From NCBI GenBank assembly GCA_028583685.1, contig JAMXIF010001253.1, forward strand, positions 101,212,677 to 101,276,676: a stretch of DNA of 64,000 nt, in the 5' to 3' direction. Below are positions 1 to 9,722 of the stretch, one piece after another. The notes beneath the pieces are model-generated. The model was not told the DNA's origin and searched no databases. It was given only the letters and a program-made list of their open reading frames with translations. Every line of letters starts with the position of its first letter. Within the stretch, counting starts at the first letter, position 1. Origin of the DNA: Petaurus breviceps papuanus (taxonomy: Eukaryota; Chordata; Mammalia; Diprotodontia; Petauridae). The position numbers and the translations under genes are program-made.

Positions 1-60
1 TGGTCATAGCTATCCATAAAACTCTACCTTGGAAATATGGATGTCATGACTGGTCAGTCT

Positions 61-236
61 TCAGACACTATGTGATCCTGGGAAATTCTTCACTCTTTCT
101 GAGCCTCAGTGTCTTCATCTTTAAAATGGGGCTAATGGAAGCATCATTTGCATCACTAGGTTGTTGGGATGATCAAATGAGATAATGCACTTTGCAAACC
201 CTAAAGCTCTCTATAAATGTCAACTATTATTATTTT
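61..236 (+). mobile_element. MIR/THER-type CORE-SINE
   Basis: The stretch follows the MIR/THER consensus: 'tgtgatcctggg', 'gagcctcagtgtcttcatct', 'aaaatgggg', then 'gttgggatgatcaaatgaga' and a 'ctataaatgtcaactatta' end. It lacks the tRNA head. High divergence points to an old copy. Confidence 0.75.
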
Positions 237-759
237 TAGCTTAGTAGAACCTGCCAACATTTGAAATAGGCTCTGAAATACGCATAGATCATTTCACTAA
301 ACTTCAGAGTTTAGTGGAAAAACAGGATTCGATTTTTAACAGTGATGGAAGAAAAAAAAATCCATCAATACTTTATTGAAGAATCAGCATTCTTTATGTC
401 AAGGACATTAGATTGTTTGGGCAAATCTTTAAGTTGCAATTTTCTGATTCTGTAGCTAGGACATCAAGTCAATAGAAAACTGATTGATGGGTGATCACTG
501 TGTACCCCTGGACAATGAATATCCTGTTAGCTTGTCACTGTTAAGCAAAAATACACATAATGTTATAGCAGTCACTTAAGTAAGCAAGGCCATCACTAAA
601 AAGTAAGAAGGAAAGGCTGACTTAGATATACTGAATAGTTTTGCATTTTGGGATGTGCTGACACAAATGCTGCTTATAGCTCATTAAAAGGATTATTTTG
701 TCCAGCATCGGTCTCAAACTTTGCAATCATCATCCTATTCAAGGACTCTGCATTGAGAG
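237..759. other. Single-copy stretch, nothing recognised
   Basis: AT-rich, with a short A run near 351-360. I see no repeat, exon-like frame or RNA gene. Confidence 0.5.
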
Positions 760-767
760 GTCTAGTC

Positions 768-804
768 CAGGGATGGGGAGCCTGCCTCAGATTCCCTACC
801 CCCA
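768..804. mobile_element. 37-bp hAT-like mini-element (two TIRs back to back)
   Basis: The left arm (768-784, CAGGGATGGGGAGCCTG) and right arm (788-804) both match the 17-bp inverted repeat CAGGGGTGGGGAACCTG that ends the mini-element at 29067-29136: about 15/17 and 13/17 positions. Only three bases separate the arms. Flanks gtctagtc (760-767) and ttctaatc (805-812) agree at 6 of 8 positions, as expected for an 8-bp hAT target duplication. hAT is inferred from the CAGGG start and the 8-bp duplication. Confidence 0.5.
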
Positions 805-984
805 TTCTAATCTATACCAGAGTCTCACCATAAGACCCAAGTTCAGGTTATTCATTTTCAAAGGTTGAATGAGCTACCCTATTTTAGACTCCTGCCCACT
901 TCCCTCCTTTTATTTCTCTCACCTATCTTTGTTTCTTTTGTGTTTTGGATCATAGATTTAGAGATGGAAGAGAAGGGGAAAAAA

Positions 985-1240
985 GAATAAGAATTTATAT
1001 AGTACCTACTAAATGCTGGGAACTATATTAAGCCCTTAAAGATATTATCTCATTTGACCCTCACAACAACCTTGAGAGAGAGCTGCTGCTATTATCTCTA
1101 CTTTACAGTTGAGGAAACTGAGGCAAACAGAGGTAAATGATTTGCCCAAGGTCACAGAGCTAGTAAGTGTCTGAGGTCATATTTGAACTCAGATTTTCTT
1201 GACTCCAGGTCCAGTGCTCTATACATGGTGCTACCTAACA
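985..1240 (-). mobile_element. MIR/THER-type SINE
   Basis: Reads as the reverse complement of a full MIR-like CORE-SINE: 'tatagtacctactaaatgct', 'tatctcatttgaccctcaca', 'aggaaactgaggcaaacaga', 'ttgcccaaggtcacagagct', then a tRNA-like head ending near 1240. Confidence 0.8.
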
Positions 1241-1254
1241 TTTCCAGTAAAATG

Positions 1255-1392
1255 AAAAGAACACCTGACTTGGAGATAGAACAGTTGGGTTTGAATGACA
1301 GCTCCACCACTTAAGATCTATATAATTTTGGGCAAAAATTTTTCAACTTTTTAAGTCTCTGTTTTCTGGTCTATAAAATTGGGGTACTAATT
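1255..1392 (+). mobile_element. MIR head fragment
   Basis: 'agctccaccactta', 'ttttgggcaaaaat' and 'tctataaaattggggtacta' follow MIR order. The 3' half is missing where the L1 tail begins at about 1391. Confidence 0.6.
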
Positions 1393-2145
1393 CTTTTTTT
1401 TAAGAAAATATTCAGTTAGTTTTAGTTTTCAACATTCACTTTTATAAGATTTTGAATTTTAAATTTTTACCCCCTCCTTCTCCTCCCCCTCCCTAAGACA
1501 ATATACAATCTGATATAGGCTATAAATGTACAATTATATTAAACATATTTCATATTAGTCATGTTGTAAAGATGAATTAGAACCACTGGAGAAAAACCAT
1601 GAGAAAGAAAAAAACAAAAGAAAAAAAAGAGAAAACAGTATACTTCGATCTGCATTCAGATTCCATAGTTCTTTTTCTGGATATGGATAGCATTTTCCAT
1701 CATGAATCTTTTGGAATTGTCCTAGTTCATTGCAATGCTGAGAAAAGTTGAGTATATCGTAGCTGATCATCACATAATGTTGCTGTTAGTGTGGACAATG
1801 TTTTCCTGGTTCTGCTCACTTCATTCTGCATCCACTCATGCAAGTCTTTCCAGGTTTTTCAGAAGTCTGTCTGCTCACCATTTCTTATGGAACAATGGTA
1901 TTCCATTACATTCATATACCATGACTTGTTTAGTCATTCCCCTTTTGATGGGCATCCCCTCAGTTTCCAATTCTTTGCCACCACAAAAGAGCTGCTATAA
2001 ATATTTTTGTACATATGGGTCCTTTTCCCATTTTTATCATCTCTTTAGTATACAGACCTAGTAGTGATATTGCTGGATCAAAGGGTATGCAAATTTTATA
2101 GCCCTTTGGGCATAGGTACTAATACTTTCACTCTACTGACACCAT
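1391..2145 (-). mobile_element. L1 LINE 3' end
   Basis: On the minus strand this carries the marsupial L1 end: 'tgctggatcaaagggtatgc' in reverse, 'atttatagcagctcttttgt', 'atgcccatcaaaaggggaat', 'ggaaagacttgcatgagtgg', 'gaactatggaatctgaatgc', then a T/C-rich 3' UTR and poly-A (poly-T at 1396-1402). The layout matches the ORF2 C-terminal part plus 3' UTR of eutherian L1. It is 5'-truncated near 2145. A 72-codon frame at 1555-1773 runs through the terminal part but is not an intact gene. Confidence 0.8.
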
Positions 2146-2169
2146 AGGGTAACAAGGAAAGGAATTTAA

Positions 2170-2640
2170 AAATATATATATTTTTATTGATATCTTTTGT
2201 TTTTACATCACCTAGATTTCCCCTGTTTTCTTCCTTCTTTCACATTCCAGAGAGCCATTCCATACAACAAAGTTTTAGTAAAAAAGAAAAGAGGAAGAAG
2301 AGGGGGGAATCAGCAAAAAAACAACAAAATGTCAAGCAAGTTGACATTATATATTATGTTCCATACCTATGGACTTCTGCAAAGGAGCTGGAGGAGGCAT
2401 CTTTTTATATTCCTTCTTTGAGACCCAGCATTTTCTTTGTAATTTGCAACATTTAGTTTCATTTGCTGTAGTCATTGAGTATGTTGTTTTCCTGGCTCTG
2501 CTTACTTCACTTTGCATCAATTCATGCAAATCTTTCCATGCTTCTCTGTATTCATCTTGCTTGTTTCTTGTAGCATAGTAATAATACCATTACATACATA
2601 TCCCACAATTTAGTCATTCCCTCAATCATGGGCTTCTACT
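2170..2640 (-). mobile_element. L1 LINE 3' end, second copy
   Basis: Same region of L1 as the copy just upstream and in the same orientation: tcctggctctgcttacttca / catcaattcatgcaaatctt / ttagtcattccctcaatcat. It has a different 3' UTR (A-rich 'aaaaaagaaaagaggaagaa' block), so it is another subfamily and a separate insertion. Confidence 0.7.
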
Positions 2641-2812
2641 TTGGAGGAAAGGGATCTGTAAACCTTAATGTGTTTTACAAATGAGTTGTTATTTCTGTCA
2701 AAGATTGCTTTTTCTATCCATACCACAGATAGAACTACATTGTGTATATATAAGAAATATGTGCATATAATTGAGTCTATGCTATCTTATGTACATGTAT
2801 GTGTATTGTGTG

Positions 2813-3058
2813 GGGTAGCTAGGTGGCACAGTGGCAGTGGATACAGCTCTGGGCCTGGAGTTAGAAAGACCTGAGTTCAAAGCTGGGCTCAGACACTTAC
2901 TTAGCTGTGTGACTCTGAGCAAATTGCTGTTTCATCAGTTTCCTCCTCTGTCAAAAGAGCTGGAGAAGGAAATGGCAAACCATTCTAGTATCTTTGCCAA
3001 GAAAATGACAAATGGGGTCATAAAGAGTTGGACACCACTGAAACAACTGAACAACAAA
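2813..3058 (+). mobile_element. MAR1-type CORE-SINE, near full length
   Basis: tRNA-derived head (gtagctaggtggcacagtgg), B-box-like 'gagttcaaagct', core 'agctgtgtgactctgagcaa', then the MAR1 body 'gctggagaaggaaatggcaa', 'tatctttgccaagaaaatga' and an RTE/BovB-like end 'aaagagttggacaccactga'. A short insertion in the head marks it as old. Confidence 0.85.
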
Positions 3059-3094
3059 TATGTGTACTGTGTATGTGGGAAAGTTTCTCTGTTT

Positions 3095-3322
3095 TATAGA
3101 TCTACAGAGTAGGGAATTCCTAATTTGGATATTTCTTCCACCAATGCAGACCAGCAACTCATATGTAGCTATTTATCTTAGAGAATTGCCTGGGAGCCCC
3201 AGGAGGTTAAGTGATTGGCTCTTGGTCCCGTAGCCAGTACATGTCAAAAGCAGGACCTGAACCTTTGTCTTCCTACCCAGCTGATTTGGTATCCACTAGT
3301 CATTATATCCCTTTGCCTTTTA
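3095..3322 (-). mobile_element. THER2-like SINE
   Basis: Contains 'ggaattcctaatttggatat', 'ccaccaatgcagaccagcaa' and 'cttagagaattgcctgggag', followed by the reverse complement of a SINE head (gaggttaagtgattggctct, gtatccactagtcattatat). The same block order recurs at 17185-17345, 51286-51495 and 55995-56145. The family name is tentative. Confidence 0.6.
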
Positions 3323-3895
3323 GAATAGGAATTACCTTAGGTGACAGGCATAATGAAAATGAAAGGTGATTTCATTTACTAATGGGCAGCTCCGTGTGCC
3401 TGCAATCTGATTTTGTAACAACTGTTTTTCCCTAAAGCAATTTGGATGAGATCGACATTCATTCTGATTATTATGATTTCCTGTTTTGAGCCTTCCTTTT
3501 GATATGCCCCCAGTATTTTATTTCTGGAAATGACTTCAGCCAATTACATTACATCTTACTCCCTGCATTTGTGTGTGGTTCACCAGAACAGGAACTATGG
3601 TCCCTGAGTGCACTTTCCAGATAGCAGGGTACAACATACAGAAAGAGGATAAAAATAACCTAAAATGTTGTGCATTTGTAACACAAGGCTAAATGAAGGA
3701 GTTTGGGGGTTTGAAGGATTCAGGGCCATCTCAGGTGGTAGGTAATGTTTCTGTATCTGAAACATCTCATTGGCATAATGCAAAGGACAGACCCCTTCAG
3801 GGACTCATAGAATCCTGTAATTATAAGGTAGGGCTGAAAAGTACTTTAAAACTCATATGGTTCATCCCTTTCATGAGCTCATTACTTATGGCACC
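3323..3895. other. Single-copy stretch
   Basis: No repeat or exon recognised. Moderate complexity, AT-rich. Confidence 0.45.
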
Positions 3896-3896
3896 T

Positions 3897-4140
3897 CCTT
3901 ATTGTTTAATTGTGTCCAACTCCATGTGACCCCTTTTCCATGGGGTTTTTTGGCAAAGATCCTGGAGGGGTTTGCCGTTTCCTTCCCTAGTATGTCCCCA
4001 TTTTACAGATGAGGAACTAAGGCAAATAAGAGTTAAGTGACTTGCCCAAAATCACATAGTAAGTGTCTGAGGTCAGTTTTGAACTCAGGTCTTCCTTTCT
4101 TCAGGCCTGGTCCTCTATCCACTGCATCACCCAGCTTCTC
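3897..4140 (-). mobile_element. MAR1-type SINE
   Basis: Reverse complement of MAR1: 'aattgtgtccaactccatgt', 'ttttttggcaaagatcctgg', 'cattttacagatgaggaact', 'aagtgacttgcccaaaatca', head end 'ctctatccactgcatcaccc'. Confidence 0.8.
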
Positions 4141-4231
4141 CCAGCTTGTGATGCTACAGTTCAACAACTGAACGAATATGAATTACACCACTGAATTGGG
4201 TTTGATCAATAAATAAGCTTAGTGACAAGGA

Positions 4232-4475
4232 GGATGAATCTATCAATAAACATTTATTAAGTACATACTATGTGTCAGGCATTGTGCTAAGTGTTAAGGA
4301 TACAAAGAGAGGGAAAAGACAGTCCCTGCCCTAAAGGAACTTACAATCTAATAGGGAAGCCAATATACAAACAGATATATACAAGTCAATCCAAATACAG
4401 GATACAAAGGAAATAATTAATAGAGGTTAGGAAAGGTTTCCTGTAGAAGATGATATTTTAGACTGGACTTGAAGT
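4232..4475 (-). mobile_element. LINE-2 (L2) 3' end
   Basis: Reads as the reverse complement of the L2 3' end. 'aacatttattaagtacatac', 'tatgtgtcaggcattgtgct' and 'ctgccctaaaggaacttaca' are antisense to the L2 tail (…gagctccttgagggcaggga…cacagtgcctggcacatagt…aataaatg). It extends through 'ggtttcctgtagaaga', the antisense of the 'cctcctacaagaagcc' block. Confidence 0.75.
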
Positions 4476-5290
4476 CCCCACGAAAGGAGAGCTATGTTAA
4501 CTAACAGCTGTCATTTCCATGGCAGCAGCCCTGACACTGCTCAGCCTGGCTCTCCCAGTTATTTTCCCTTCCATGTTTTCCTCCCTAGCCCCCAACCTCT
4601 CTATCTCCAGAGTAGCCCAGGAGGAGAGGCACATGGCAGGGTTAGGTAGCTCATCTTGGGTGCAGCCTCCAGAGAAAGAAAGTGTAACTAGGACTCCCTA
4701 AATTTTCTATGCTGCTGAAGGGCTATCTTCTATGGGAGAGGGGAAATAGGGAAGGTGGCCTAGGAGCTGGGGATGTGGCCACTGCCCCTCAGGACAGGAA
4801 CTGACTCAGATAAAAGTTGGAATAGAAATGGGCTGGGTGAGAAGTTGCTTTTGTGGTGTGCAACCCCGGGGTGGCTGAGTGGGTGAAATGGAGAATGAAA
4901 AATACCCTTGTAAGGTATAATCAGTGCCTTCTAGGTTTTGGTACCCTGGAGCAAAGCCCTGACTGCCTCACCATCATTGTGACTCTCTTCACCATTGCTG
5001 CCCAGACTATCTGAGCTGCCATGATACCTATGGCAATGTAAACAGGAAGAGCCTTATTGCTGTGATGGTGACTGCCTCCTCCCCTCCCTCTCCTATGTCA
5101 CACTGCCCATTTTACACTGGAAACAACTGGACAAAAGTGCCTCAGCCATACTGACCTTTCTCTTGGCCAGGCTCTGGTTGTAAGAGTAACCATGGAAATA
5201 ACCCAGGAGTGTTTTAAAAACCCTAAACATCTGAACTGACTTTATGAAAAAAATACTGTTTAACTCTGCAACTAGGCATGAGGCTTAGGC
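4476..5290. other. Single-copy, GC-richer stretch; possible regulatory DNA
   Basis: No repeat recognised. Three partial copies of the RFX X-box core (xxnCCATGGnAAx) lie here: 'catttccatggcag' near 4513, 'tacctatggcaatg' near 5025 and 'gtaaccatggaaat' near 5188. A 60-codon open frame at 4519-4701 has no domain I recognise and lacks splice or promoter support. Confidence 0.35.
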
Positions 5291-5292
5291 CA

Positions 5293-5432
5293 CCAGATCA
5301 TAGATTTAGAATGGAATTTAGAAACCCATGAGTCCAGAACCCTCATTTTACAGATGAAGGAATGTGGGGTCAGAGAGGCTATGTAAGGTGAGACAGGATT
5401 CAACCTCAGATCTTCCTGATTCCATGAAATAT
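5293..5432 (-). mobile_element. MIR/THER-type SINE
   Basis: 'catagatttagaatggaatt', 'ccctcattttacagatgaag' and 'ggtcagagaggctatgtaag' match the MIR-like 'tagatttagagctggaaggg' family read on the minus strand. Confidence 0.6.
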
Positions 5433-5449
5433 GAATAAGACATGCTCTT

Positions 5450-5606
5450 GGGGCAGCTAGGTGGCACAGTGAATAGAGCACCAGTCCTGAAGTCAGGAGG
5501 ACCTGAGTTCAAATCCAGCCTCAGACTCTTGACACACTTACTATCCATGTGACCTTGGGCAAGTCACTTAACCCCAATTGCCCTCCAAAAGCAAAAAAAA
5601 AAAAAA
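5450..5606 (+). mobile_element. Young tRNA-derived SINE with perfect 10-bp target duplication
   Basis: Starts ggggcagctaggtggcacag (A-box TGGCACAGTG), B-box-like 'gagttcaaatcc', core 'aagtcacttaaccccaattg' and a tail of 14 A's. The direct repeat acatgctctt is identical at 5440-5449 and 5607-5616. Perfect duplication and A-tail mark a recent insertion. Length 157 bp, full for this family. Confidence 0.9.
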
Positions 5607-5616
5607 ACATGCTCTT

Positions 5617-5894
5617 TTCCAGAATTAGTGCTACCAATCATTACCTAAAATGGCTAATTTAAAATAGAAAAACAGCAGCAACAAAAATCAAACATAAAAC
5701 AATAAAAAGGAAACCTTGTCTTGGACCAAAATCAGCTGCTGTTTTCCATAAACCAAATTTAGCAGTGTTGTTGACAGGTACTTGCTGGCAAGTAATGACA
5801 ATACTCAGAACGGTGACCTCTGAAAAGCCTATTTGGGCTCTGCTTCAGAAGCCTTCGTGGCAGAGATACAATTAGTGGCCAAGTAGTGGTCAAA
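5617..5894. other. Single-copy stretch, A-rich at its start
   Basis: 5640-5715 is A-rich low complexity. Nothing else recognised. Confidence 0.4.
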
Positions 5895-6125
5895 TAGTGG
5901 CCTGCTGAGAAATGGTTAACAATCAGTAGTCTCTTGCCACCCCACACCCTCCAGTGTTGGGGGATGGGGGCACACTTTTAAGTTTAATATACATAATTAA
6001 TCTTTTCCTAGCACTTTCTTAAGTCTAGGCAATCCACAAAACAATAAATCAAAATCTGATTTGTAGACTTGCTGATTTCTGAGGTATAGATACTCACACT
6101 GAAAAGTTAAAAATCTTCTCTAAAA
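5895..6125 (+). repeat. Unassigned ancient repeat, copy 1 (pair with 10505-10740)
   Basis: Shares an ordered set of blocks with 10505-10740: 'gttaacaatcag' / 'tttaacaaccag', 'ttttaagtttaata' / 'atttaagcttaatc', 'ttcctagcacttt' / 'tctctatcacttt', and an exact 'atactcacactgaaaa'. Both copies run in the same direction over about 230 bp. It resembles old mammalian hAT-type MER elements, but I cannot name it. Confidence 0.5.
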
Positions 6126-7018
6126 TTGACTCCAGCACACCCCAGTGACAAGGCGGGCCACAAAACAATTTCTGTGAAGAGAGAATCAAGGGGAAAATGA
6201 GAGGAAGTGCAGAAAGTGGAGAGATTTCAAAATTCATCTTGAGCAACTAAGGTTTTTATTTTTTTTAATTGTTTTTTGGTTTGGGTTTTTTTTTTTTTTT
6301 GCCTTGCAGTAAAGAGTGATACTTCCCTAAGAAGAGAAAGAAATTTTACTGAGAATGAAGGGATCATTTACAAAAAGAATAATAGAGCAGCAGTTTTAAT
6401 CTCCCCCCCCCCCAATCCTTCAGGAACCTGTAAGTTGAGACCAATTTAATGAAATAACACCCAGATTTCAATTGCCAGATTATTCTGTGCAAGAAAGAAC
6501 CGGACTGGCCAAGGTTACTTAAGGATGGAGTTGGAGAGGGAGGGGGCAGGGAAGGCACAGGGCTGCAATAACCATTGTCCAAAGTAGCCATTAGCCCATT
6601 ATCCCCAGAGTAATGATATTCCAAGGCTAGGAAGTGAGAATTCTTCAAAAAGGATGTCAGTAACAACTGGAATGATTTATGGTATTATTTACTGTCTTGT
6701 ATCTGTACTCTGGAATTCAATCAGCCTGAGCAGTGGAATGCTAAACTTGAAATATTATTCGGTACCTTTGTTGAGAAGATTGTAAAGAGGGAAAGGTGTT
6801 TCAGGGGTTTGTTTTGATGGCAAACTGCTATGCCAGGAGGCAGCCACCTGCCTACACTGTAAATTTTGAGGTTTAGGAACTAAGGCAAGGAAAAGCAATC
6901 GCCTGGGTTTCCTTTGATTCTTTTCTTGAGGTGTTATTACATAGGTAGATATATATATATATATATGTAGGTGAGATGTTGATTTTTTAGGTTCCTACGG
7001 TGGGTGTAAGAGGCTGAG
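6126..7018. other. Single-copy stretch with homopolymer tracts
   Basis: Holds a T-rich block (6256-6300, T15), an 11-C run (6403-6413) and a (TA)n tract (6950-6966). No exon or transposon recognised. Confidence 0.5.
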
Positions 7019-7019
7019 G

Positions 7020-7100
7020 TAGGGTGCTGGACACACAAATTCTCACCTTTATCATTTACTACCTGTGTGACCAGTAAGTCACTTAACTTCAGCTAGTTCT
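7020..7100 (+). mobile_element. MIR fragment
   Basis: 'ggtgctggac' … 'tttactacctgtgtgaccag' … 'aagtcacttaacttcagcta' fits the MIR core. Short and diverged. Confidence 0.45.
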
Positions 7101-7109
7101 TTATGACTA

Positions 7110-7432
7110 TAGTTATCCCTTCCACACTGTGGGAAGAAGGGGGGGAACAGTGCCCTGAGATCTGGACAATTTGTGGAAAATTTTTTGACCTTCCCTTTGT
7201 ACCAGAGAAAAAAATCTGAACTTTTTCTTTTTCTTTTATGGGGCGTTTATAGTACTTTATTGTAAAATTTGGGTTAAGTATTTGGTCATGGGCTTTGTGT
7301 CATCTGTGGACCTTCGTGTGTTCACCTGTGGCTTCTGCAAAACTCCTCCCAAATTCCCAATTAATTTCCTGTGCCAACCCTTGATATATCGAAACCACAA
7401 TAGGGAAAGTGGCAAAATGGAAGGGGTAACTG
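7110..7432 (-). mobile_element. Tigger-like MITE (TA target, TATCCCTTCCACA termini), copy 1
   Basis: A non-autonomous DNA transposon. Left end tagttatcccttccaca, right end aaatggaaggggtaactg (inverted), flanked by TA at 7108-7109 and 7433-7434. Its inside is the reverse complement of the copy at 26997-27375 ('cttttatggggcgtttatag', 'tactttattgtaaaatttgg', 'aatttcctgtgccaaccctt'). TA duplication and a CAGTTATCCC-like end suggest TcMar/Tigger. 323 bp, no coding potential. Confidence 0.75.
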
Positions 7433-7539
7433 TATTTGACTCCAACTTCTCTTTCTAGAATGATTTCATTTGATATCCCCTCCATTTTGCTCCCACACAC
7501 TCATTCCAGCTAAACAAAACCACTTTATGTTCCTTTTCT

Positions 7540-8003
7540 TGCCATTTCCTGTATCTGTGTCTTTGCTCAGGGATAGTTCCCAAGACTGGAATGCTCTCTC
7601 TACTGAATGGAATTGCTAGTTCCCTTCAAGGCTTGGCTCAGATACTTCCTCCTTCAAGAGGCTTTTCCAGATCCCTATAACTGTTAGCAGCAGCTAGGTG
7701 GCACAGTGCATAGAATGCCAGGTCTGGAGTGAGTAAGATGAGTTCAAATTTAACCTCAGACATTGTCTAGCTCCATGACCCTGGTCAAGTCACTTCACTG
7801 TTTGCCTCAGTTTCCTCATCTGTAAAATGATCTGAAGAAGGAAAGGGCAAACCACTCCAATATGTTTGCCAAGAAAACCCTGAATGGGATCATGAAGAAT
7901 TAGACATGACTAAAAATGACTGAACAGCAATGTAGCTGTTAGTGCTCTCCACTTCCCCTATTGCCCCCCTACTCCCCACACACTTTGTATTATCTGATGT
8001 ATG
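7540..8003 (+). mobile_element. LINE-2 3' region, split by a MAR1 SINE
   Basis: 'gactggaatgctctctctac', 'cttcaaggcttggctcagat' and 'aagaggcttttccagatccc' follow the L2 3' end. It stops at 7688 and resumes after the SINE at 7933 with 'gttagtgctctccacttccc' and 'actttgtattatctgatgta'. Confidence 0.75.
7690..7932 (+). mobile_element. MAR1-type SINE nested in L2
   Basis: Head gcagctaggtggcacagtgc, core 'gtcacttcactgtttgcctc', MAR1 body 'aaagggcaaaccactccaat', RTE-like end 'agaattagacatgactaaaa'. Flanks taactgttag and tagctgttag form a 9/10 target duplication inside L2, so the SINE is younger than the L2. Confidence 0.85.
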
Positions 8004-8005
8004 TG

Positions 8006-8105
8006 GATAGAGTGCTCAACCTGGAACCAACCAGACTTGAATTCAAATCCAATTTGACACTAGTTGTATAACTCCCGACAAGTCACTTAATCCAACTTGG
8101 CATAA
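8006..8105 (+). mobile_element. SINE head fragment
   Basis: 'ggatagagtgctcaacctgg', 'gaattcaaatccaatttgac' and 'caagtcacttaatccaactt' match the tRNA-like head plus core of the marsupial SINEs. It ends where the RTE tail begins. Confidence 0.6.
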
Positions 8106-8107
8106 CC

Positions 8108-8346
8108 TCATCAGAGAAGGTGCTGTGCTCTATGAGCAAAGTAGAATTGAAATAGCTCAAAAGAAATGCAAGATGTGCAGATTTGGAGAATCCACCCCAA
8201 ATGTTCACAAGGACTATCTGTGCTGATATCTACCTGTGGGAGAGCATTCCAGGCTGGTATTGGTCTTATCAGCCACAGTCAGACACGCTGTAATTTGACT
8301 CTAACATAGTGATGTCATTTTGGTCCTCTTTGAAAACAAAGGACAA
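8108..8346 (+). mobile_element. RTE-type LINE 3' tail
   Basis: 'gaatccaccccaaatgttca', 'ctgtgggagagcattccagg', 'ttggtcttatcagccacagt', 'ctctaacatagtgatgtcat', then 'ggtcctctttgaaaacaaag'. The last block ends every RTE-tail copy in the window. Assignment to an RTE 3' UTR is from memory. Confidence 0.6.
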
Positions 8347-8454
8347 CTGCTATCTCAGTTCACTCTTCTGTAAAATAAAGATTATAAAAGCACCATTAGT
8401 GCCTGCTTTTTCTTTAATTTACCCATTTTATGACTTTTCAAAATCTATTTTCCA

Positions 8455-8578
8455 TTCTCTGAATCTCAGTTGCCTCATCTGTAAATTGTTTCCTTCTATT
8501 AGGGTACTTGAATAATATGATTGATGTGAAAATTACAATTCATTATCTAAATGCAAGGTATTATTATTGTTGTTATAG
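8455..8578 (+). mobile_element. MIR tail fragment
   Basis: 'ctgaatctcagttgcctcat' and 'ctgtaaattgtttcc' followed by 'gcaaggtattattattgttg' fit a MIR 3' half. Confidence 0.45.
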
Positions 8579-8615
8579 GATGTGGCCTGTAAATCTATCT
8601 TAAACTCCTTAGTAG

Positions 8616-8928
8616 GGATGGCCAGGTAGCACAGCGAGTAAGAGCACCAGCCCCAGTGTCGGGATGACCTAGGGATTGAATCCAGACTCAGACACTTAGC
8701 ATCCAAACACCTGGCCGTGTAATCTTGAGCAAGTTACTTAACCCCAATTGCTTAGGGGTGGCCAGGTGGCTCAGCGAGTAAGAGCACCGGCCCCAGTGTT
8801 GGGATGACCTGGGGATCTAATCCGGGCTCAGATACTTACCACCACACCCAGAAATAACTGGCCATGTAACCTTGAGTAAGTTACTTAACCCCAATTGCTT
8901 ATTAAAAAAAAAAAACAAAAAAAAACAA
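8616..8928 (+). mobile_element. Head-to-tail dimeric tRNA-SINE
   Basis: Two monomers are joined directly: 8616-8754 ends ccccaattgctta and 8755 starts ggggtggccaggtggctcag. Each has an A-box (GGCACAGCGAG / GGCTCAGCGAG) and a B-box-like 'gattgaatcc' / 'gatctaatcc'. Only the second has an A-rich tail (8903-8928). A perfect 14-bp direct repeat aaactccttagtag flanks the pair (8602-8615 and 8929-8942) and is absent between the monomers, so the dimer moved as one unit. The monomers differ near 8699-8715 versus 8839-8860, so it is not a simple local duplication. Confidence 0.85.
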
Positions 8929-9056
8929 AAACTCCTTAGTAGTGTTTAGATTTAGACTTCATTTCCAACTTCCTTGGGAGCAAATTCTGTCTTCATTTCT
9001 TCTGCATCTAACATATGTTCCCAAAGTGGGCAATATTGCCCCCTGCGTTGTTGGAA

Positions 9057-9058
<2 letters not shown>

Positions 9059-9105
<47 letters not shown>

Positions 9106-9115
9106 NNNNNNNNNN

Positions 9116-9162
<47 letters not shown>
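9059..9162. repeat. (GT)n microsatellite
   Basis: A pure GT tract on both sides of a 10-N gap at 9106-9115. The GT phase is kept across the gap. Confidence 0.95.
9106..9115. other. Assembly gap (10 N)
   Basis: Ten Ns in the GT tract. The round length suggests a placeholder. Confidence 0.95.
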
Positions 9163-9165
<3 letters not shown>

Positions 9166-9722
9166 GGGGTAGTAGCCTCATGTACAATGAGAGGGGTGTT
9201 TAATAAAAATAAGGGAGCAATGGAAGCATAAAGAAAAAAGAGAAGAACATTTTGAAAAACTATTTGTACATTTCATTTGTTGTGTTAAACAGAGTTAAAG
9301 TCATGGTGATTATGTCATTTTTCTAAATAAAAACACAAAATGCAAGTTATAACCCATCATTGGTCAAGGTCGCCAACAGGTCTTAACAAGCAAGTGTTGG
9401 CAGGTGAGTATATTGCACATTGTCGGGAAGTCCAGTATGCATCAGCAGGAATATGTGCATGTAATGACTTGTTTATAATACAATACTATACAGTTACATG
9501 ATGTACAACTGCATCATCAAAACTTCAGTACAGGAAAAACCCCACAAATTTATAATAAATTATTAAATTTAGGATGTGTCATTAAAAAAATTATATATTT
9601 TTTGAAATGACACAAATTAAAAAAAAAACATTAAAAGATTAAAGAAAGTAGATTTCTGGGGGGGCAATGAGTAGTTTTTTTAATTGAAAAGGAGCTGGTC
9701 CAAATAAGTTTGGAAATATCTG

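Larger units (their letters stand above)
9010..9722. mobile_element. hAT-type DNA transposon remnant with internal (GT)n
   Basis: The left end 'tgttcccaaagtgggcaata' + 'ttgccccctg' and right end 'gggggggcaatgagtag', 'tgaaaaggagctggtccaaa' + 'taagtttggaaatatctgg' form inverted ends of a mammalian hAT (CAGNGGTTCCCAAAGTGGGC type). The body has no coding frame. An 8-bp duplication is not clear. Confidence 0.55.

Noticed and set aside
2813-3058. tRNA genes at SINE heads
   Set aside because: A- and B-box-like motifs are present in all SINE heads, but the sequences cannot fold as tRNAs and are followed by CORE-SINE bodies.
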